A stretch of 64,000 bases of DNA from an uncultured Lachnospiraceae bacterium (GCA_947628225.1 CANQYY010000011.1:1-64000), one strand, 5' to 3'. Counted from the stretch's first letter, positions 1-8,395 are shown. A program made the numbers and translations. Notes: generated from the letters alone by a model not told the origin.

Positions 1-120
1 TGCCCCTACTGCGTAACAAAGGGCATGAAAAAAGCGGCGTTCCTGTTCTCCCATGTAGGGAGTGGGAAACGCCGCTTTTGCGTCGTATTCAGTTTTTAGT
101 ACAATACCCTGCTTGTCCAT
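1..120 (-). CDS. Possible 5' part of an unknown gene, cut by window edge
   Basis: On the minus strand an ATG at 120-118 opens 40 codons without a stop up to the window edge (begins MDKQGIVLKTEY, ends near HALCYAVGA). The residue composition looks protein-like, but the ORF also spans a perfect 12-bp hairpin (30-79) that could be a terminator. I do not recognise the family. The upstream AAGG is a weak ribosome binding site. It may be a real gene of the element whose recombinase lies next door, or a chance ORF. Confidence 0.25.
   Translation of the reverse strand, partial: MDKQGIVLKTEYDAKAAFPTPYMGEQERRFFHALCYAVGA
30..79. terminator. 12-bp hairpin, possible bidirectional terminator
   Basis: AAAAGCGGCGTT (30-41) is perfectly complementary to AACGCCGCTTTT (68-79), with A-rich and T-rich outer ends on both strands. 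This is the shape of a bidirectional intrinsic terminator, though it overlaps a short open frame on the minus strand. Confidence 0.45.
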
Positions 121-1609
121 CGCTCGAAAAACCTTGATTTTCTGGTGTTTTCAAAAGTATCGTTATCTAACGTCAGCTTTCAACAGACCGGATTTAAACC
201 GCATGATTGAGGACGCTATGGAAGATACACAGCCTAGTGGAATCATGGTAAAGGATATGTCAAGGTTCGGTCGCAACAATGCCATGTTCATGTATTACGT
301 GGAAGAAATCTTCCCGAACAATGACATTCTCTTTATCGCACTGAATGATGATGTTGACACAAGATATGAGGATAACGAGATGATGCCATTCAAATCTATT
401 ATGAATGAGTATTATGCACGTGATACCTCAAAGAAAATCCGAAGCGTCAAGAAAACAACTGCTTTAAGTGGCGGGTTCTGCGGTTCATTCGCTCCGTATG
501 GTTATAGGGTTGACCCGAACAATAAGCGTAAACTACTGATAGACCCGGAAACAGCGCCTATCGTCAAGCGTATTTTTGAAATGTCGAAACAGGGAAACAG
601 TGTTCATCAGATAGCAAGAACATTGTGTGAAGAAAAGATTTTGATTCCGAGAGCCTACAGAGCAATGAAGAATGGCACGCTGGAAACAAGCACAGGGTTC
701 CGATTCCCTACCGACTGGGTTGGAAAAAATGTTAAGATGATTTTGGAAAATCAAGTGTATCTCGGTCATATGGTATCGCACAAGACACAGACAAAATCAT
801 TCAAGAACAGAAAACTGGTAGCGGTTCCTAAGGAAGATTGGATTGTTGTAAAAAACACCCATGAAGCTATCATTGATGAAGAAACCTTTGAACTGGTACA
901 GAAATTCATCAGTGTAAAGAAAAGACCAAATAAGACTGGACGACCAAATATGTTTGTGGGGCTTGTAAAATGCCCGGACTGTGGACGCAATATGGCGTTC
1001 TCCAATCCAAACGGAAGAGAGCCGAGATTCCGTTGCAGGACATACGCCAGAAACAGCAATCTCTGTACAACTCATGCGATTTCCTATGACGCATTGGTGA
1101 AGATTGTCATGGACGACATTCAGAAGCATATCAAGAACATGGAAACATTAGGCGACCAGTTCATTGAAGAAATGAGGGCGTTGAGTGAATCTGGCGGCGG
1201 TAAAAAAATCAAACAGTTTAAACAGGAATTGGAACTGGCAGAAAAGCGTATTGCTGAAATTGACAGTATCATAATGAAACTGTTTGAGCAGAATGTAGCA
1301 GGAAAGATTTCTGATGGACGTTTTGAGAAAATGTCTGTATCCTATGAAAATGAGCAGAGAGAGCTTGAAGAAAGACGCAAGGTATTAAAAGAGAAAATCG
1401 AAGCCGAGGATTATAAGACAAAAAATACCAACCAATTTTTAGAAACCATACGCAAGTATGAAAATGTAACAGAGTTAAACCGTTCTATGCTGGTTGAACT
1501 GATTGACAGTATCTATGTGTATCAGGCAGAGGGAACCGGAAAAGAACGTACTCAAAAAGTGGAAATCAATTATAGATTTCTTTGTGAGTCCCAATGTGGT
1601 ATTGCATGA
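62..1609 (+). pseudogene. Large serine recombinase (TndX/Tn5397-like), 5'-truncated
   Basis: Recognisable recombinase sequence starts at about 179 (FNRPDLNRMIEDA). It contains the end of the resolvase domain (VKDMSRFGR and DTSKKIRS), the recombinase domain, a zinc-ribbon with CPDC and two later cysteines, and a long coiled coil, ending in VEINYRF. This matches TndX-type recombinases of roughly 530 residues. The first 55-60 residues, which carry the catalytic serine and the YxRxS start, are missing. The 117 bp before 179 in the same frame (GTG start at 62) do not resemble the family. At the 3' end the frame runs straight into Fic-coding DNA and stops in another frame of the Fic motif. The gene is therefore probably catalytically dead and marks the right end of a decayed element. 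Enzymes of this class cut at a GA dinucleotide. Confidence 0.8.
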
Positions 1610-2069
1610 TGGCAATGGAAGAATGAGCAGATTGCTTACATTGCTTCTCCTGTATAAGAGCGGATACAGTGTGGGTAAATATATTAGTATTGAAAAACAG
1701 ATAGAGAAAACGAAAGATTGTTATTACAACGCGCTTGAAAAAGCTGATGCAGGATGGCATGAAGAAGAAAACGATCCAACGCCATTTATCAGATATATGC
1801 TACAGGTAATCCTGGCCTGTTATACGGAGTTTGAGGAACGTGTAGGATTAATGTCGAAAAGTGGTGCTGGCAGCACGGCGTATGATATTGTCAAAAAATA
1901 TACGAAAGAGAAAATTGGTAAATTTACTGGTGCAGAGGTTGTTTCCCATTGTCCCAGCATAGGAAGGTCATCAACTCTTGCAGCCCTGAAGAAGCTTACG
2001 GAAGAAGGCTTTATCATTAGGAAAGGAATAGGCAGAAGTACATTTTATGTTCGTGCTGACAGCAAATGA
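1602..2069 (+). pseudogene. Fic-family protein, 3' half, disrupted by element junction
   Basis: From 1605 this frame reads HDGNGRMSRLLTLLLLYK, the second half of the Fic motif HPFxDGNGR, followed by the rest of the Fic domain and a C-terminal winged-helix-like segment (GKFTGAEVVSHCPSIGRSST, then GIGRSTFYVR). The conserved HPF and everything N-terminal are replaced by recombinase sequence. The AMP-transferase core is therefore broken. Fic proteins transfer AMP to target proteins using the motif histidine. The break falls precisely in the catalytic motif, as expected if the recombinase used this conserved DNA as its attachment site. No start codon with a ribosome binding site is visible for the fragment. 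Confidence 0.75.
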
Positions 2070-2414
2070 TTTTGTCCAAAACTGCTCTGGTTTGGATGAA
2101 AATTATGTGGTATCAGTAATATTATGCGATGGAAATTACGAAAAGCGGTTATAGCGACCTTGGTTGTAATTGAGCAGTGAATGATATGAAAAATTTGCAA
2201 CGATAAACCGCATAGATTAGGCAATCTATGAATCGGAGCAGGAAATTGCAAATGGAGCAACAGGCAGTTGTTCATTCAATGGTTGAGTTTCCAGCTTTGA
2301 TAAACGCAACGAAACATAACACGATTCATCTGAAAATGTCAGGTTTGCTTGGTGGACATATGCTGCCTTTGCATTTATGATAATGTTAAAAATAATTGCA
2401 AAGGTGGAATGTTT
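2070..2414. other. Intergenic region with one small hairpin
   Basis: 345 bp without a convincing gene. ATAGATT (2212-2218) and AATCTAT (2223-2229) form a 7-bp hairpin. The sequence before the acyltransferase start is AT-rich. No clear promoter pair was found. Confidence 0.5.
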
Positions 2415-3515
2415 ATGAGAAAATACTATCTGGACAATATCAGATGGATTACGGTAGTGACGGTAGTGCTCTACCACGTTTTCTATATGTACAATGCCGA
2501 GGGGATATTGGGTGGCCTTGGGAAGATCACAAGCGTTTTGGTTCAGCCGTATGATATTTTCCTGTATTTGGTATATCCGTGGTTTATGCCGGTATTGTTC
2601 CTTGTTTCCGGAATTTGTGCCCGATTATATCTGGAGCGTCACACGGATAGGGAATTTATAAAGAGCCGAACAAGAAAACTTCTTGTGCCGTCAACCATAG
2701 GGCTTTTTGCTTTTCAGTTTATTCAGGGATATGTGTCCATGTCGCTGGGTACCGGTTTTACGGAGCTTGCTGCGGCGCATGTTCCAAAGCCGGTAATTTT
2801 TCTGATTATGGTTGCTTCCGGCATCGGGGTTCTCTGGTTTGTCCAGCTTCTCTGGCTGTATAGCATGATACTTGTTCTTCTGAAAAAGGTTGAAAGAGGG
2901 AAACTTTTAAGAGCAAGCGCAAAAACGCCAGTCTGCCTTATTTTGTTATTTTACTTTCTAATCTGGGGAGCTGCGCAGATTCTTAATATACCAATTATAT
3001 CGGTGTATAGAATCGCATTTTACTTTGTTTTCTTTATCCTTGGATATTATGTATTTTCCAATGATGAAGTGATGGAAAAACTGAAAAGATATGCCGTTCC
3101 GTTGATCGTGATAGGAGTCTTGACCTGTGTGATCTTTTCCGCACTGTATTTTAGTACCGGGGCCAATTATGCGGATGAGCCGGTAAACAGAAATCCTCTG
3201 TATGCGGCATGTGCATATGGGGGTTCGCTGGCTGTACTTTCCGGAATGGCACGGTTTGGCGACTGCGGCAATCGTTTTACAAAATGGATGAGCAGGCGAA
3301 GTTTTGGCCTCTATGTTTTTCATTACCTTGGGATCTCAGTGGTTGCTTTGTTGATTGCGAAGCCGGGTTTATTGCCGGCGCCTGTGTGTTATCTGTTAAG
3401 TCTTGCAGCCGGTTTTGTGTTCAGCTTTGGACTATATGAGATTATTTCGAGGATTCCGTTTTTCAGATGGGCTGTGCTGGGAATCAAAAAGGAGAAGAAA
3501 GATGTTTCAGGATAA
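2415..3515 (+). CDS. Acyltransferase 3 family membrane protein
   Basis: 366 residues beginning MRKYYLDNIRWITV, the typical opening of acyltransferase-3 (OafA-like) proteins, in which an N-terminal helix carries LDNIRW. About ten hydrophobic segments follow, with the LFLVSGICARLYLE and later RSFGLYVFHYLG regions usual for the family. Such integral membrane enzymes transfer acyl groups to sugars or other surface molecules. The substrate here is unknown. The start at 2415 is chosen because AAGGTGG (2401-2407) lies 7 bp upstream. The end overlaps the next gene by 14 bp, so the two are probably co-transcribed. Confidence 0.85.
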   Translation: MRKYYLDNIRWITVVTVVLYHVFYMYNAEGILGGLGKITSVLVQPYDIFLYLVYPWFMPVLFLVSGICARLYLERHTDREFIKSRTRKLLVPSTIGLFAFQFIQGYVSMSLGTGFTELAAAHVPKPVIFLIMVASGIGVLWFVQLLWLYSMILVLLKKVERGKLLRASAKTPVCLILLFYFLIWGAAQILNIPIISVYRIAFYFVFFILGYYVFSNDEVMEKLKRYAVPLIVIGVLTCVIFSALYFSTGANYADEPVNRNPLYAACAYGGSLAVLSGMARFGDCGNRFTKWMSRRSFGLYVFHYLGISVVALLIAKPGLLPAPVCYLLSLAAGFVFSFGLYEIISRIPFFRWAVLGIKKEKKDVSG

Positions 3516-3930
3516 TCTGTTGCAAATGAGGAAGATGAAAGGGTTTACACAGGAAGAAATAGCAGAAAAGGTTGGTGTGACGAGGCAGGCTGTGGCAAAA
3601 TGGGAAGCTGGTGAAACAGTGCCGGATTTGGACAAATGTAAAATGCTTGCAGAGATTTTTGAGGTATCTCTTGACAATCTTGCCAATTATGAGCCGGAAG
3701 AAAATCTGGGCCTGGGACTTCCGCCCAAAGGAAAACATTTATTTGGCGTTGTAACGGTCGGCGATAAGGGACAGGTTGTGATTCCGGCAAAGGCTCGTAA
3801 ACTTTTTGAAATATCACCGGGTGATCAACTTGTTGTTCTTGGTGACGAGGGGCAGGGGTTGGCAATCATGAAATCTGAAAAGTTCCTCGCGCTTGCGGAT
3901 GCCATCAGGTCAGGGACATTTGAAACGTAA
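3502..3930 (+). CDS. XRE helix-turn-helix / AbrB-SpoVT fusion regulator
   Basis: 142 residues. An N-terminal XRE/Cro HTH (residues about 5-60; GFTQEEIAEKVGVTRQAVAK) is followed by a SpoVT/AbrB swapped-hairpin DNA-binding domain (about 80-125; GDKGQVVIPAKARKLFEI). It thus combines two DNA-binding folds. GGAGAAG at 3491 is the ribosome binding site. The start overlaps the end of the acyltransferase gene, so it belongs to the same operon. It is likely an autoregulator or regulator of the upstream gene. The fold assignments are secure; the targets are unknown. Confidence 0.85.
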   Translation: MFQDNLLQMRKMKGFTQEEIAEKVGVTRQAVAKWEAGETVPDLDKCKMLAEIFEVSLDNLANYEPEENLGLGLPPKGKHLFGVVTVGDKGQVVIPAKARKLFEISPGDQLVVLGDEGQGLAIMKSEKFLALADAIRSGTFET

Positions 3931-3991
3931 TAGGACAAAGATATAAAATATGGGACGATTTGAGAACATACATATAAGGAGTGATAGGAAA

Positions 3992-4022
3992 ATGATAAAA
4001 ATACTATTCATCTGCCACGGCA
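3992..4022 (+). pseudogene. 5' fragment of a low-MW tyrosine phosphatase gene
   Basis: ATG plus nine codons (MIKILFICHG) match the first ten codons of the intact phosphatase gene at 7105 (MIKILFVCHG), at 29 of 31 bases. A good ribosome binding site (AAGGAG, 3977-3982) precedes it. After CCACGGCA the homology stops abruptly and the frame closes within a few codons. It is read as the left-over start of the original gene after an insertion. Confidence 0.6.
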
Positions 4023-4221
4023 GGACACTGACTAATCTCTGAAAAGCCTCGAAAATTAGAACTTCAAGGAAAATGTAAAAGAAATTTACCACGATTTTAC
4101 CATTTTTGATAAAGTTACAATACACAGACCCAAACTCGAAAAAATGAGCCTGTCAATTTCTTTATCGTAGGCACTCGCAGAGTGGGAATTTACAGGCAAT
4201 AAATATGAATATATGAAAACA

Positions 4222-4253
4222 GGGGTATTTCAATGCACTTTTTGAAATACCCC
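4222..4253 (-). terminator. Hairpin terminator for the minus-strand XRE gene
   Basis: GGGGTATTTCA (4222-4232) pairs with TGAAATACCCC (4243-4253). On the minus strand it follows the stop of the small XRE gene and is itself followed by a short T-rich tract. Confidence 0.5.
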
Positions 4254-4301
4254 CTTAATTGCCCCAAAGGGCAAAATTCATTTATAAATCAGTGATTTTG
4301 T

Positions 4302-4493
4302 CTACTTAAATTCTACTATATCATTCGGCGTACATTCTATGATTTGACAGAGTTTTTCAACAGTCAAAAGTGTTATATTCTTGTTTTTCTTCAAACTATC
4401 CAGAGTTTTGTTGTCTATCCCCGATTTTAGCAGGGAGTATTGGGAAATACCTTTTTGTTTCATGGTCGCCCATAAAGGCTCATAACTGATCAT
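4302..4493 (-). CDS. Small XRE-family repressor
   Basis: 63 residues (MISYEPLWATMKQKGISQYS...) forming essentially a lone Cro/C1-type helix-turn-helix, with helices at SQYSLLKSGIDNKTLDSLKK and VEKLCQIIECTPNDIVEF. Proteins of this size and sequence type are common in clostridial mobile elements as phage-like repressors. The ATG at 4493 is preferred over an upstream TTG because AGGGAG lies 9 bp before it. It is divergent from the LRR gene. The promoter between them contains a 20-bp near-palindrome that is a plausible operator for this protein. Confidence 0.85.
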   Translation of the reverse strand: MISYEPLWATMKQKGISQYSLLKSGIDNKTLDSLKKNKNITLLTVEKLCQIIECTPNDIVEFK

Positions 4494-4552
4494 GTTTACC
4501 AACTCCCTAAGATTTTCTAATTAAATTATATTTGAATGTTGTGAAAATAAAC

Positions 4553-4582
4553 ATTGTGGATATATTCACAATATGCTATAAT
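4553..4582 (+). promoter_or_regulatory. Promoter of LRR gene with palindromic operator
   Basis: TTGTGG (4554-4559), a 17-bp spacer and a perfect TATAAT (4577-4582). The near-palindrome ATTGTGGATATATTCACAAT (4553-4572; arms ATTGTG/CACAAT) covers the -35 box and most of the spacer, so a bound repressor would block RNA polymerase. Confidence 0.65.
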
Positions 4583-4630
4583 TGTTTTGTTTGATAAAAA
4601 TATCTAAATTAAAAGGAGGAACGGATAAAA

Positions 4631-6442
4631 ATGAGAACAAAGAAACAACTGATTGCGTGTCTGCTCTCTTTTGCGCTGTTGTTTGGCATGATTCCTGCAA
4701 GTAATGTATCAGCGGCAAAGAAAGTCAGTTTAAGCGCCAAGAAATTGACCGTCACAAAGGGAAAGAGAAAGACACTCAAGGTAAAAAACACAAAGAAAAA
4801 AGTAAAATGGAAAATTCTGTCAGGGAAGAAGTACATTTCCTTAAAGAAAAAAGGAAAAGTGGCCGTATCTATTAAGGGTAAGAAAAAAGGAAAGGCAAAA
4901 GTACGGGCTGTCGTTGGAAAGAAAAAGCTTACCTGTACTGTAACCGTAAAAAATAAGAACACGGATAAAAAGAAAAAGCCGACCGCAACGCCGGGTCAAA
5001 GTAAAACAACACCAACGCCGGACGGGAACAAAACACCGACAAATACAGCAGCACCAACAAACACGACCACACCTCCGCCAGTGATTGATCCTAACCTTGA
5101 CAATGCGCCGGAGGGAGCAAATGCAGATGATGTAAAAGCGTTAAAAGAATTGATCCGCATACAAAAGGAGCGTGGGGCAAATGTCAGCGAGGATATGAGT
5201 GATGATAGTGAGTATACATGGGAAAATGGTAAGTTGACAGAAGTCCGCTGGGATGAGAAAGACTTATCCGGTAATTTGGATGTGAGTGGCTGCGTGAATT
5301 TGAAATATCTGGAATGTTCCAACAACAACCTATCCACATTGGATGTGAGTAAGAATGCAAATCTGGCGGTATTGAATTGTTACAGCAACGACCTGTCCGC
5401 ATTGGATGTAAGTAAGAATGGTAATCTGACGGAATTGAATTGCAGCATGAACAACCTATCCGCATTGGATGTGAGTAGGAATGTAAATCTGGCGGTATTA
5501 ATTTGTGAGTTCAGCAACCTATCCGCATTGGATGTGAGTAAGAATGGTAATCTGACGGAATTGTATTGTAGCGAAAGCAACCTATCCGCATTGGATGTGA
5601 GTAGAAATGTAAATCTGACGGAATTGGATTGTTACGGCAACAACCTATCCGCATTGGATGTGAGTAAAAATGTAAATCTAGAGAAATTATATTGTTACGA
5701 TAACAACCTGTTTGCATTGGATGTGAGTAACAATATAAATTTATGGTTTCTGTCTTGCTTTAATAACAGCTTATCGCAACTGGATGTGAGTAAGAATGCA
5801 AAATTAACAGAACTATATTGTTACGACAACAGCCTATCCGCATTGGATGTGAGCAAGAATGACAATTTGGTGATATTAGATTGTGATAACAATAATTTAT
5901 CTGAGTTAGATGTAACCAAGAATGTAAATTTGCGCCTCCTTGATTGCCCCAACACCGGTCTGTCTGAGTTGGATGTGAGTAGAAATGTAAATCTGGAGGA
6001 ATTATATTGTTACGACAACAAGCTGTCCGCATTAGATGTGAGCAACAACAAGAAGTTGACAATCCTGTCCTGTGCTGGCAACACACTATCTGGGCTGGAT
6101 GTGAGTAACAATGCAGAATTAAAAGAATTATATTGTTACAACATTAACCTGTCCACATTGAATGTTAGAAAAAATCCAAAATTGAAAATTTTGAGTTGCA
6201 ACAAAACAAACTTGTCGCAACTGGATGTGACTAACAATGCAGAATTGGAAGAATTATATTGTGATGATAATAATTTATCTGAGTTAGATGTAACCAGGAA
6301 TGGAAATTTGAGAATCCTGTCCTGCAGAGGCAACACTCTGTCTGGGCTGGATGTAACTCAAAATGACGAATTGGAAGAATTATACTGCGACACAAATGTC
6401 ACTGTTACCGGCTGTGACTCCAATATTATTAACCCATTATAA
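4631..6442 (+). CDS. Secreted leucine-rich repeat protein (InlJ-like cysteine LRRs)
   Basis: 603 residues. A signal peptide (about 1-28; KKQLIACLLSFALLFGMIPA) is followed by a very lysine-rich Ig-like (Big_2-type) domain (about 29-112) and a Thr/Pro linker (about 113-157). After a short unique segment come 18 tandem 21-residue repeats from residue 217, of the form DVSKNxNLxxLxCxxNxLSAL. The repeated cysteine position is the hallmark of internalin-J-type LRRs, where cysteines stack as a ladder. InlJ and relatives bind host mucin or matrix; this role is inference here. No LPxTG sorting signal or membrane anchor is visible, so the protein is either released or held by its basic domain. AAGGAGG (4613-4619) precedes the ATG. 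Repeats are near-identical at DNA level. Confidence 0.85.
   Translation: MRTKKQLIACLLSFALLFGMIPASNVSAAKKVSLSAKKLTVTKGKRKTLKVKNTKKKVKWKILSGKKYISLKKKGKVAVSIKGKKKGKAKVRAVVGKKKLTCTVTVKNKNTDKKKKPTATPGQSKTTPTPDGNKTPTNTAAPTNTTTPPPVIDPNLDNAPEGANADDVKALKELIRIQKERGANVSEDMSDDSEYTWENGKLTEVRWDEKDLSGNLDVSGCVNLKYLECSNNNLSTLDVSKNANLAVLNCYSNDLSALDVSKNGNLTELNCSMNNLSALDVSRNVNLAVLICEFSNLSALDVSKNGNLTELYCSESNLSALDVSRNVNLTELDCYGNNLSALDVSKNVNLEKLYCYDNNLFALDVSNNINLWFLSCFNNSLSQLDVSKNAKLTELYCYDNSLSALDVSKNDNLVILDCDNNNLSELDVTKNVNLRLLDCPNTGLSELDVSRNVNLEELYCYDNKLSALDVSNNKKLTILSCAGNTLSGLDVSNNAELKELYCYNINLSTLNVRKNPKLKILSCNKTNLSQLDVTNNAELEELYCDDNNLSELDVTRNGNLRILSCRGNTLSGLDVTQNDELEELYCDTNVTVTGCDSNIINPL
5279..6412 (+). repeat. 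Eighteen 63-bp tandem repeats in the LRR gene
   Basis: Each 63-bp unit encodes one 21-residue LRR. Units in the first third are almost identical (shared core GCATTGGATGTGAGTAAGAA), while those after about 5880 diverge more. This suggests recent repeat amplification or homogenisation near the start of the array. Confidence 0.85.
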
Positions 6443-6460
6443 TACAAGGAGAAAAACAAT

Positions 6461-6703
6461 ATGACAAACAAAGAAATTTTAGAGGATATTTTGGAAAGTT
6501 ACCGTTCTAACTCTGAATGGCAATCGGAGATTGCAGAAAGATATAATGTGGGTAAAAAGCTTATTAGCGACTTATTACGGATTGGCGGTTTTGATCACCA
6601 TAAACACAATGATAGTGAATCTATTGATATTGACATATTAAGTCAAAAACCAGAAGTACAGAAAATCTGTGACAAAATTCGTAAAGCTGTTAAAAATAAC
6701 TGA
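6461..6703 (+). CDS. Small helix-turn-helix-like hypothetical protein
   Basis: 80 residues, starting 18 bp after the LRR gene with a good AAGGAG site, so it is co-transcribed. The middle (IAERYNVGKKLISDLLRIGGF) resembles a helix-turn-helix of the kind that chooses phased DNA or a repeated target. The C-terminus is acidic, then basic. I do not recognise a family. It could regulate the cassette. Confidence 0.6.
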   Translation: MTNKEILEDILESYRSNSEWQSEIAERYNVGKKLISDLLRIGGFDHHKHNDSESIDIDILSQKPEVQKICDKIRKAVKNN

Positions 6704-7104
6704 TACACGATCTTAAAATACCTTAAAAGTCTATAAAGGGATATTCTTGGAGCGGGAGAATATCCCTTTAAAAAACTAAAACTCTTTTAACTTGTTGATT
6801 TGATTATCTTATGCGGATGATGGAGATGAACACCCAGAATCAGACTTTATTATCATAAATGGCAATCGATACTGATTAAGAAACAAAAGTTTGAGCAATA
6901 CCTGGATCATGCTGCCCTTTTATAATCTGAAAGTCATTATGGAAAGAAACTTCGTTTTGTGGTAAAATGATATTACGAGTTTGGGCCTCTAGTCTTGAAA
7001 AATTCTTTTCAAGACGGAAATGATAAGATAATATGCTTGAAATCGAAAATATCAAAACAAGGTAAAAACCTTGAAAGTAAAGAAAATAAAGGGGTTTTAG
7101 AGAT
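6704..7104. other. Intergenic region, right end of the LRR cassette
   Basis: 401 bp without a credible gene. It contains the 14-bp-stem hairpin at 6734-6770 and a CTTGAAAA/TTTTCAAG inverted repeat near 6995-7015. The remainder shows scattered short open frames only. Confidence 0.5.
6734..6770. terminator. 14-bp stem hairpin after the LRR operon
   Basis: TAAAGGGATATTCT (6734-6747) is perfectly complementary to AGAATATCCCTTTA (6757-6770), loop 9 nt. There is no strong T-run immediately after on the plus strand, so termination efficiency is uncertain. Confidence 0.55.
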
Positions 7105-7572
7105 ATGATAAAAATACTTTTCGTCTGCCACGGCAATATTTGTCGTTCCCCCATGGCAGAGTTCGTATTACAGGACATGGTGGACAAGCGCGGCCTGGCA
7201 GAGCAGTTTACCATTGATTCCATGGCAACCAGCACAGAAGAATTAGGAAATCCGCCCCACCGCGGGACAGTGCGGAAAATGAAGGAGATGAATATTCCGA
7301 TGAAACCCCACAGGGCCCGACAGATAAGTTTTCGCGATTATGACGATTACGATTACATCATCGGCATGGATACCTGGAATATACGCAATCTCAACCGCAT
7401 GCTGAAGGGGGATCCGGAGGGCAAGGTTTACAAGCTCCTTGCTTTTGGAAGCGACGGGAGAGATATTGCCGACCCGTGGTATACAGGGAATTTTGATGAA
7501 ACCTATGAAGATGTGGCAGAAGGCTGTGAAGGGCTGCTGGCTTATCTTTACGAAAGCGGACAGATAAAATAA
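7105..7572 (+). CDS. Low-molecular-weight protein tyrosine phosphatase
   Basis: 155 residues. The P-loop CHGNICRS near the N-terminus (consensus CX5R, catalytic Cys and Arg) and the general-acid loop DPWYTGNFDETYEDV near the C-terminus are both intact, so the enzyme should be active. Family members dephosphorylate tyrosine-phosphorylated proteins, often those controlling exopolysaccharide synthesis. The first 31 bp are duplicated at 3992-4022. The ribosome binding site (AAAGGGG) is weaker and different from the one before the fragment. This suggests the present 5' end was supplied by an inserted element. Confidence 0.92.
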   Translation: MIKILFVCHGNICRSPMAEFVLQDMVDKRGLAEQFTIDSMATSTEELGNPPHRGTVRKMKEMNIPMKPHRARQISFRDYDDYDYIIGMDTWNIRNLNRMLKGDPEGKVYKLLAFGSDGRDIADPWYTGNFDETYEDVAEGCEGLLAYLYESGQIK

Positions 7573-7666
7573 GGAAAAAGATTGCCGCCATATTCTATTT
7601 TGTGGTATCATAATCAGGGAACGCAGAAATATACTATAAAAATAATAGAATAACATGGAGGTAAGT

Positions 7667-8287
7667 ATGAAGGTAATATTAGTAAATGGAAGTCCTCATA
7701 AGGAGGGTTGTACTCACACAGCGCTCCGGGAGGTTGCGGATGCGCTGGAAAACAACGGAGTGCAGACAGAAATTATCTGGCTTGGCAACGGCGAGATTGC
7801 CGGCTGCATCGGCTGTGGCGTCTGTGCCGGTACCGGTGCTTGTTTTCGTAAGGATATCGTAAACGAATTTGTAGAAAAAGCAGGGGAGGCAGATGGGTTT
7901 GTCTTTGGCTCGCCGGTGCATTATGCGGCGGCATCAGGAGCCCTGACTTCTTTTTTGGATCGCGCCTTTTATTCCGGCGGCGCTAAGATGGTTGGCAAAC
8001 CGGGAGCCGTGGTGGTAAGCTGTCGGAGGGGCGGCGCTTCCGCAGCCTTTGACCAGTTGAATAAATATTTTACCATAAACGGTATGCCGATAGTTTCTTC
8101 CCAGTATTGGAATCAGGTACATGGCAATACCGCAGAGGAAGTAAAACTGGACGAGGAAGGAATGCAGACCATGCGTACTTTGGGAAATAATATGGCATGG
8201 CTGCTGAGCTGTATCGAGGCGGGGAAAGAAAAGGGAATCGAGTTTCCGGAGAGAGAGCCGGTTATCCGGACGAATTTCATCCGTTAA
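7667..8287 (+). CDS. Flavodoxin-fold NAD(P)H-dependent FMN reductase / iron-sulfur flavoprotein
   Basis: 206 residues. The N-terminal MKVILVNGSPHKEGCT is the FMN phosphate-binding loop of the NADPH-dependent FMN reductase family. The compact cysteine cluster CIGCGVCAGTGAC (about residues 46-58) resembles the motif of iron-sulfur flavoproteins of anaerobes. GSPVHYAAASG is a second flavin-contacting loop. These proteins pass electrons between reduced ferredoxin or NAD(P)H and acceptors such as oxygen or quinones. The ATG at 7667 follows GGAGGT; an in-frame ATG at 7655 lies inside that site and was rejected. Confidence 0.85.
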   Translation: MKVILVNGSPHKEGCTHTALREVADALENNGVQTEIIWLGNGEIAGCIGCGVCAGTGACFRKDIVNEFVEKAGEADGFVFGSPVHYAAASGALTSFLDRAFYSGGAKMVGKPGAVVVSCRRGGASAAFDQLNKYFTINGMPIVSSQYWNQVHGNTAEEVKLDEEGMQTMRTLGNNMAWLLSCIEAGKEKGIEFPEREPVIRTNFIR

Positions 8288-8344
8288 TCGACGCTATGGC
8301 GCCGTTCAGAAAAGAATTTCCTAAATCCTGACGATTAAAAAGCA

Positions 8345-8395
8345 AAAATCCACTCATCTGCCGGGGTGTATGGCCCGGGTTAATGAGTGGATTTT
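8345..8395. terminator. Bidirectional terminator between flavoprotein gene and argH
   Basis: AAAATCCACTCAT (8345-8357) and ATGAGTGGATTTT (8383-8395) form a 13-bp stem with A/T tracts at both ends, between two convergent genes. Confidence 0.8.

Larger units (their letters stand above)
3931..4301. other. Intergenic region at the left edge of the LRR cassette
   Basis: 371 bp holding the phosphatase fragment (3992-4022), a hairpin at 4222-4253 and AT-rich sequence with no credible coding region. The 4023-4200 stretch may be an attachment or end region of a mobile element; this is inference only. Confidence 0.4.

Noticed and set aside
5184..6336. Minus-strand open frames across the LRR repeats
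   Set aside because: Shadows of the 63-bp repeat; no start sites and skewed composition.
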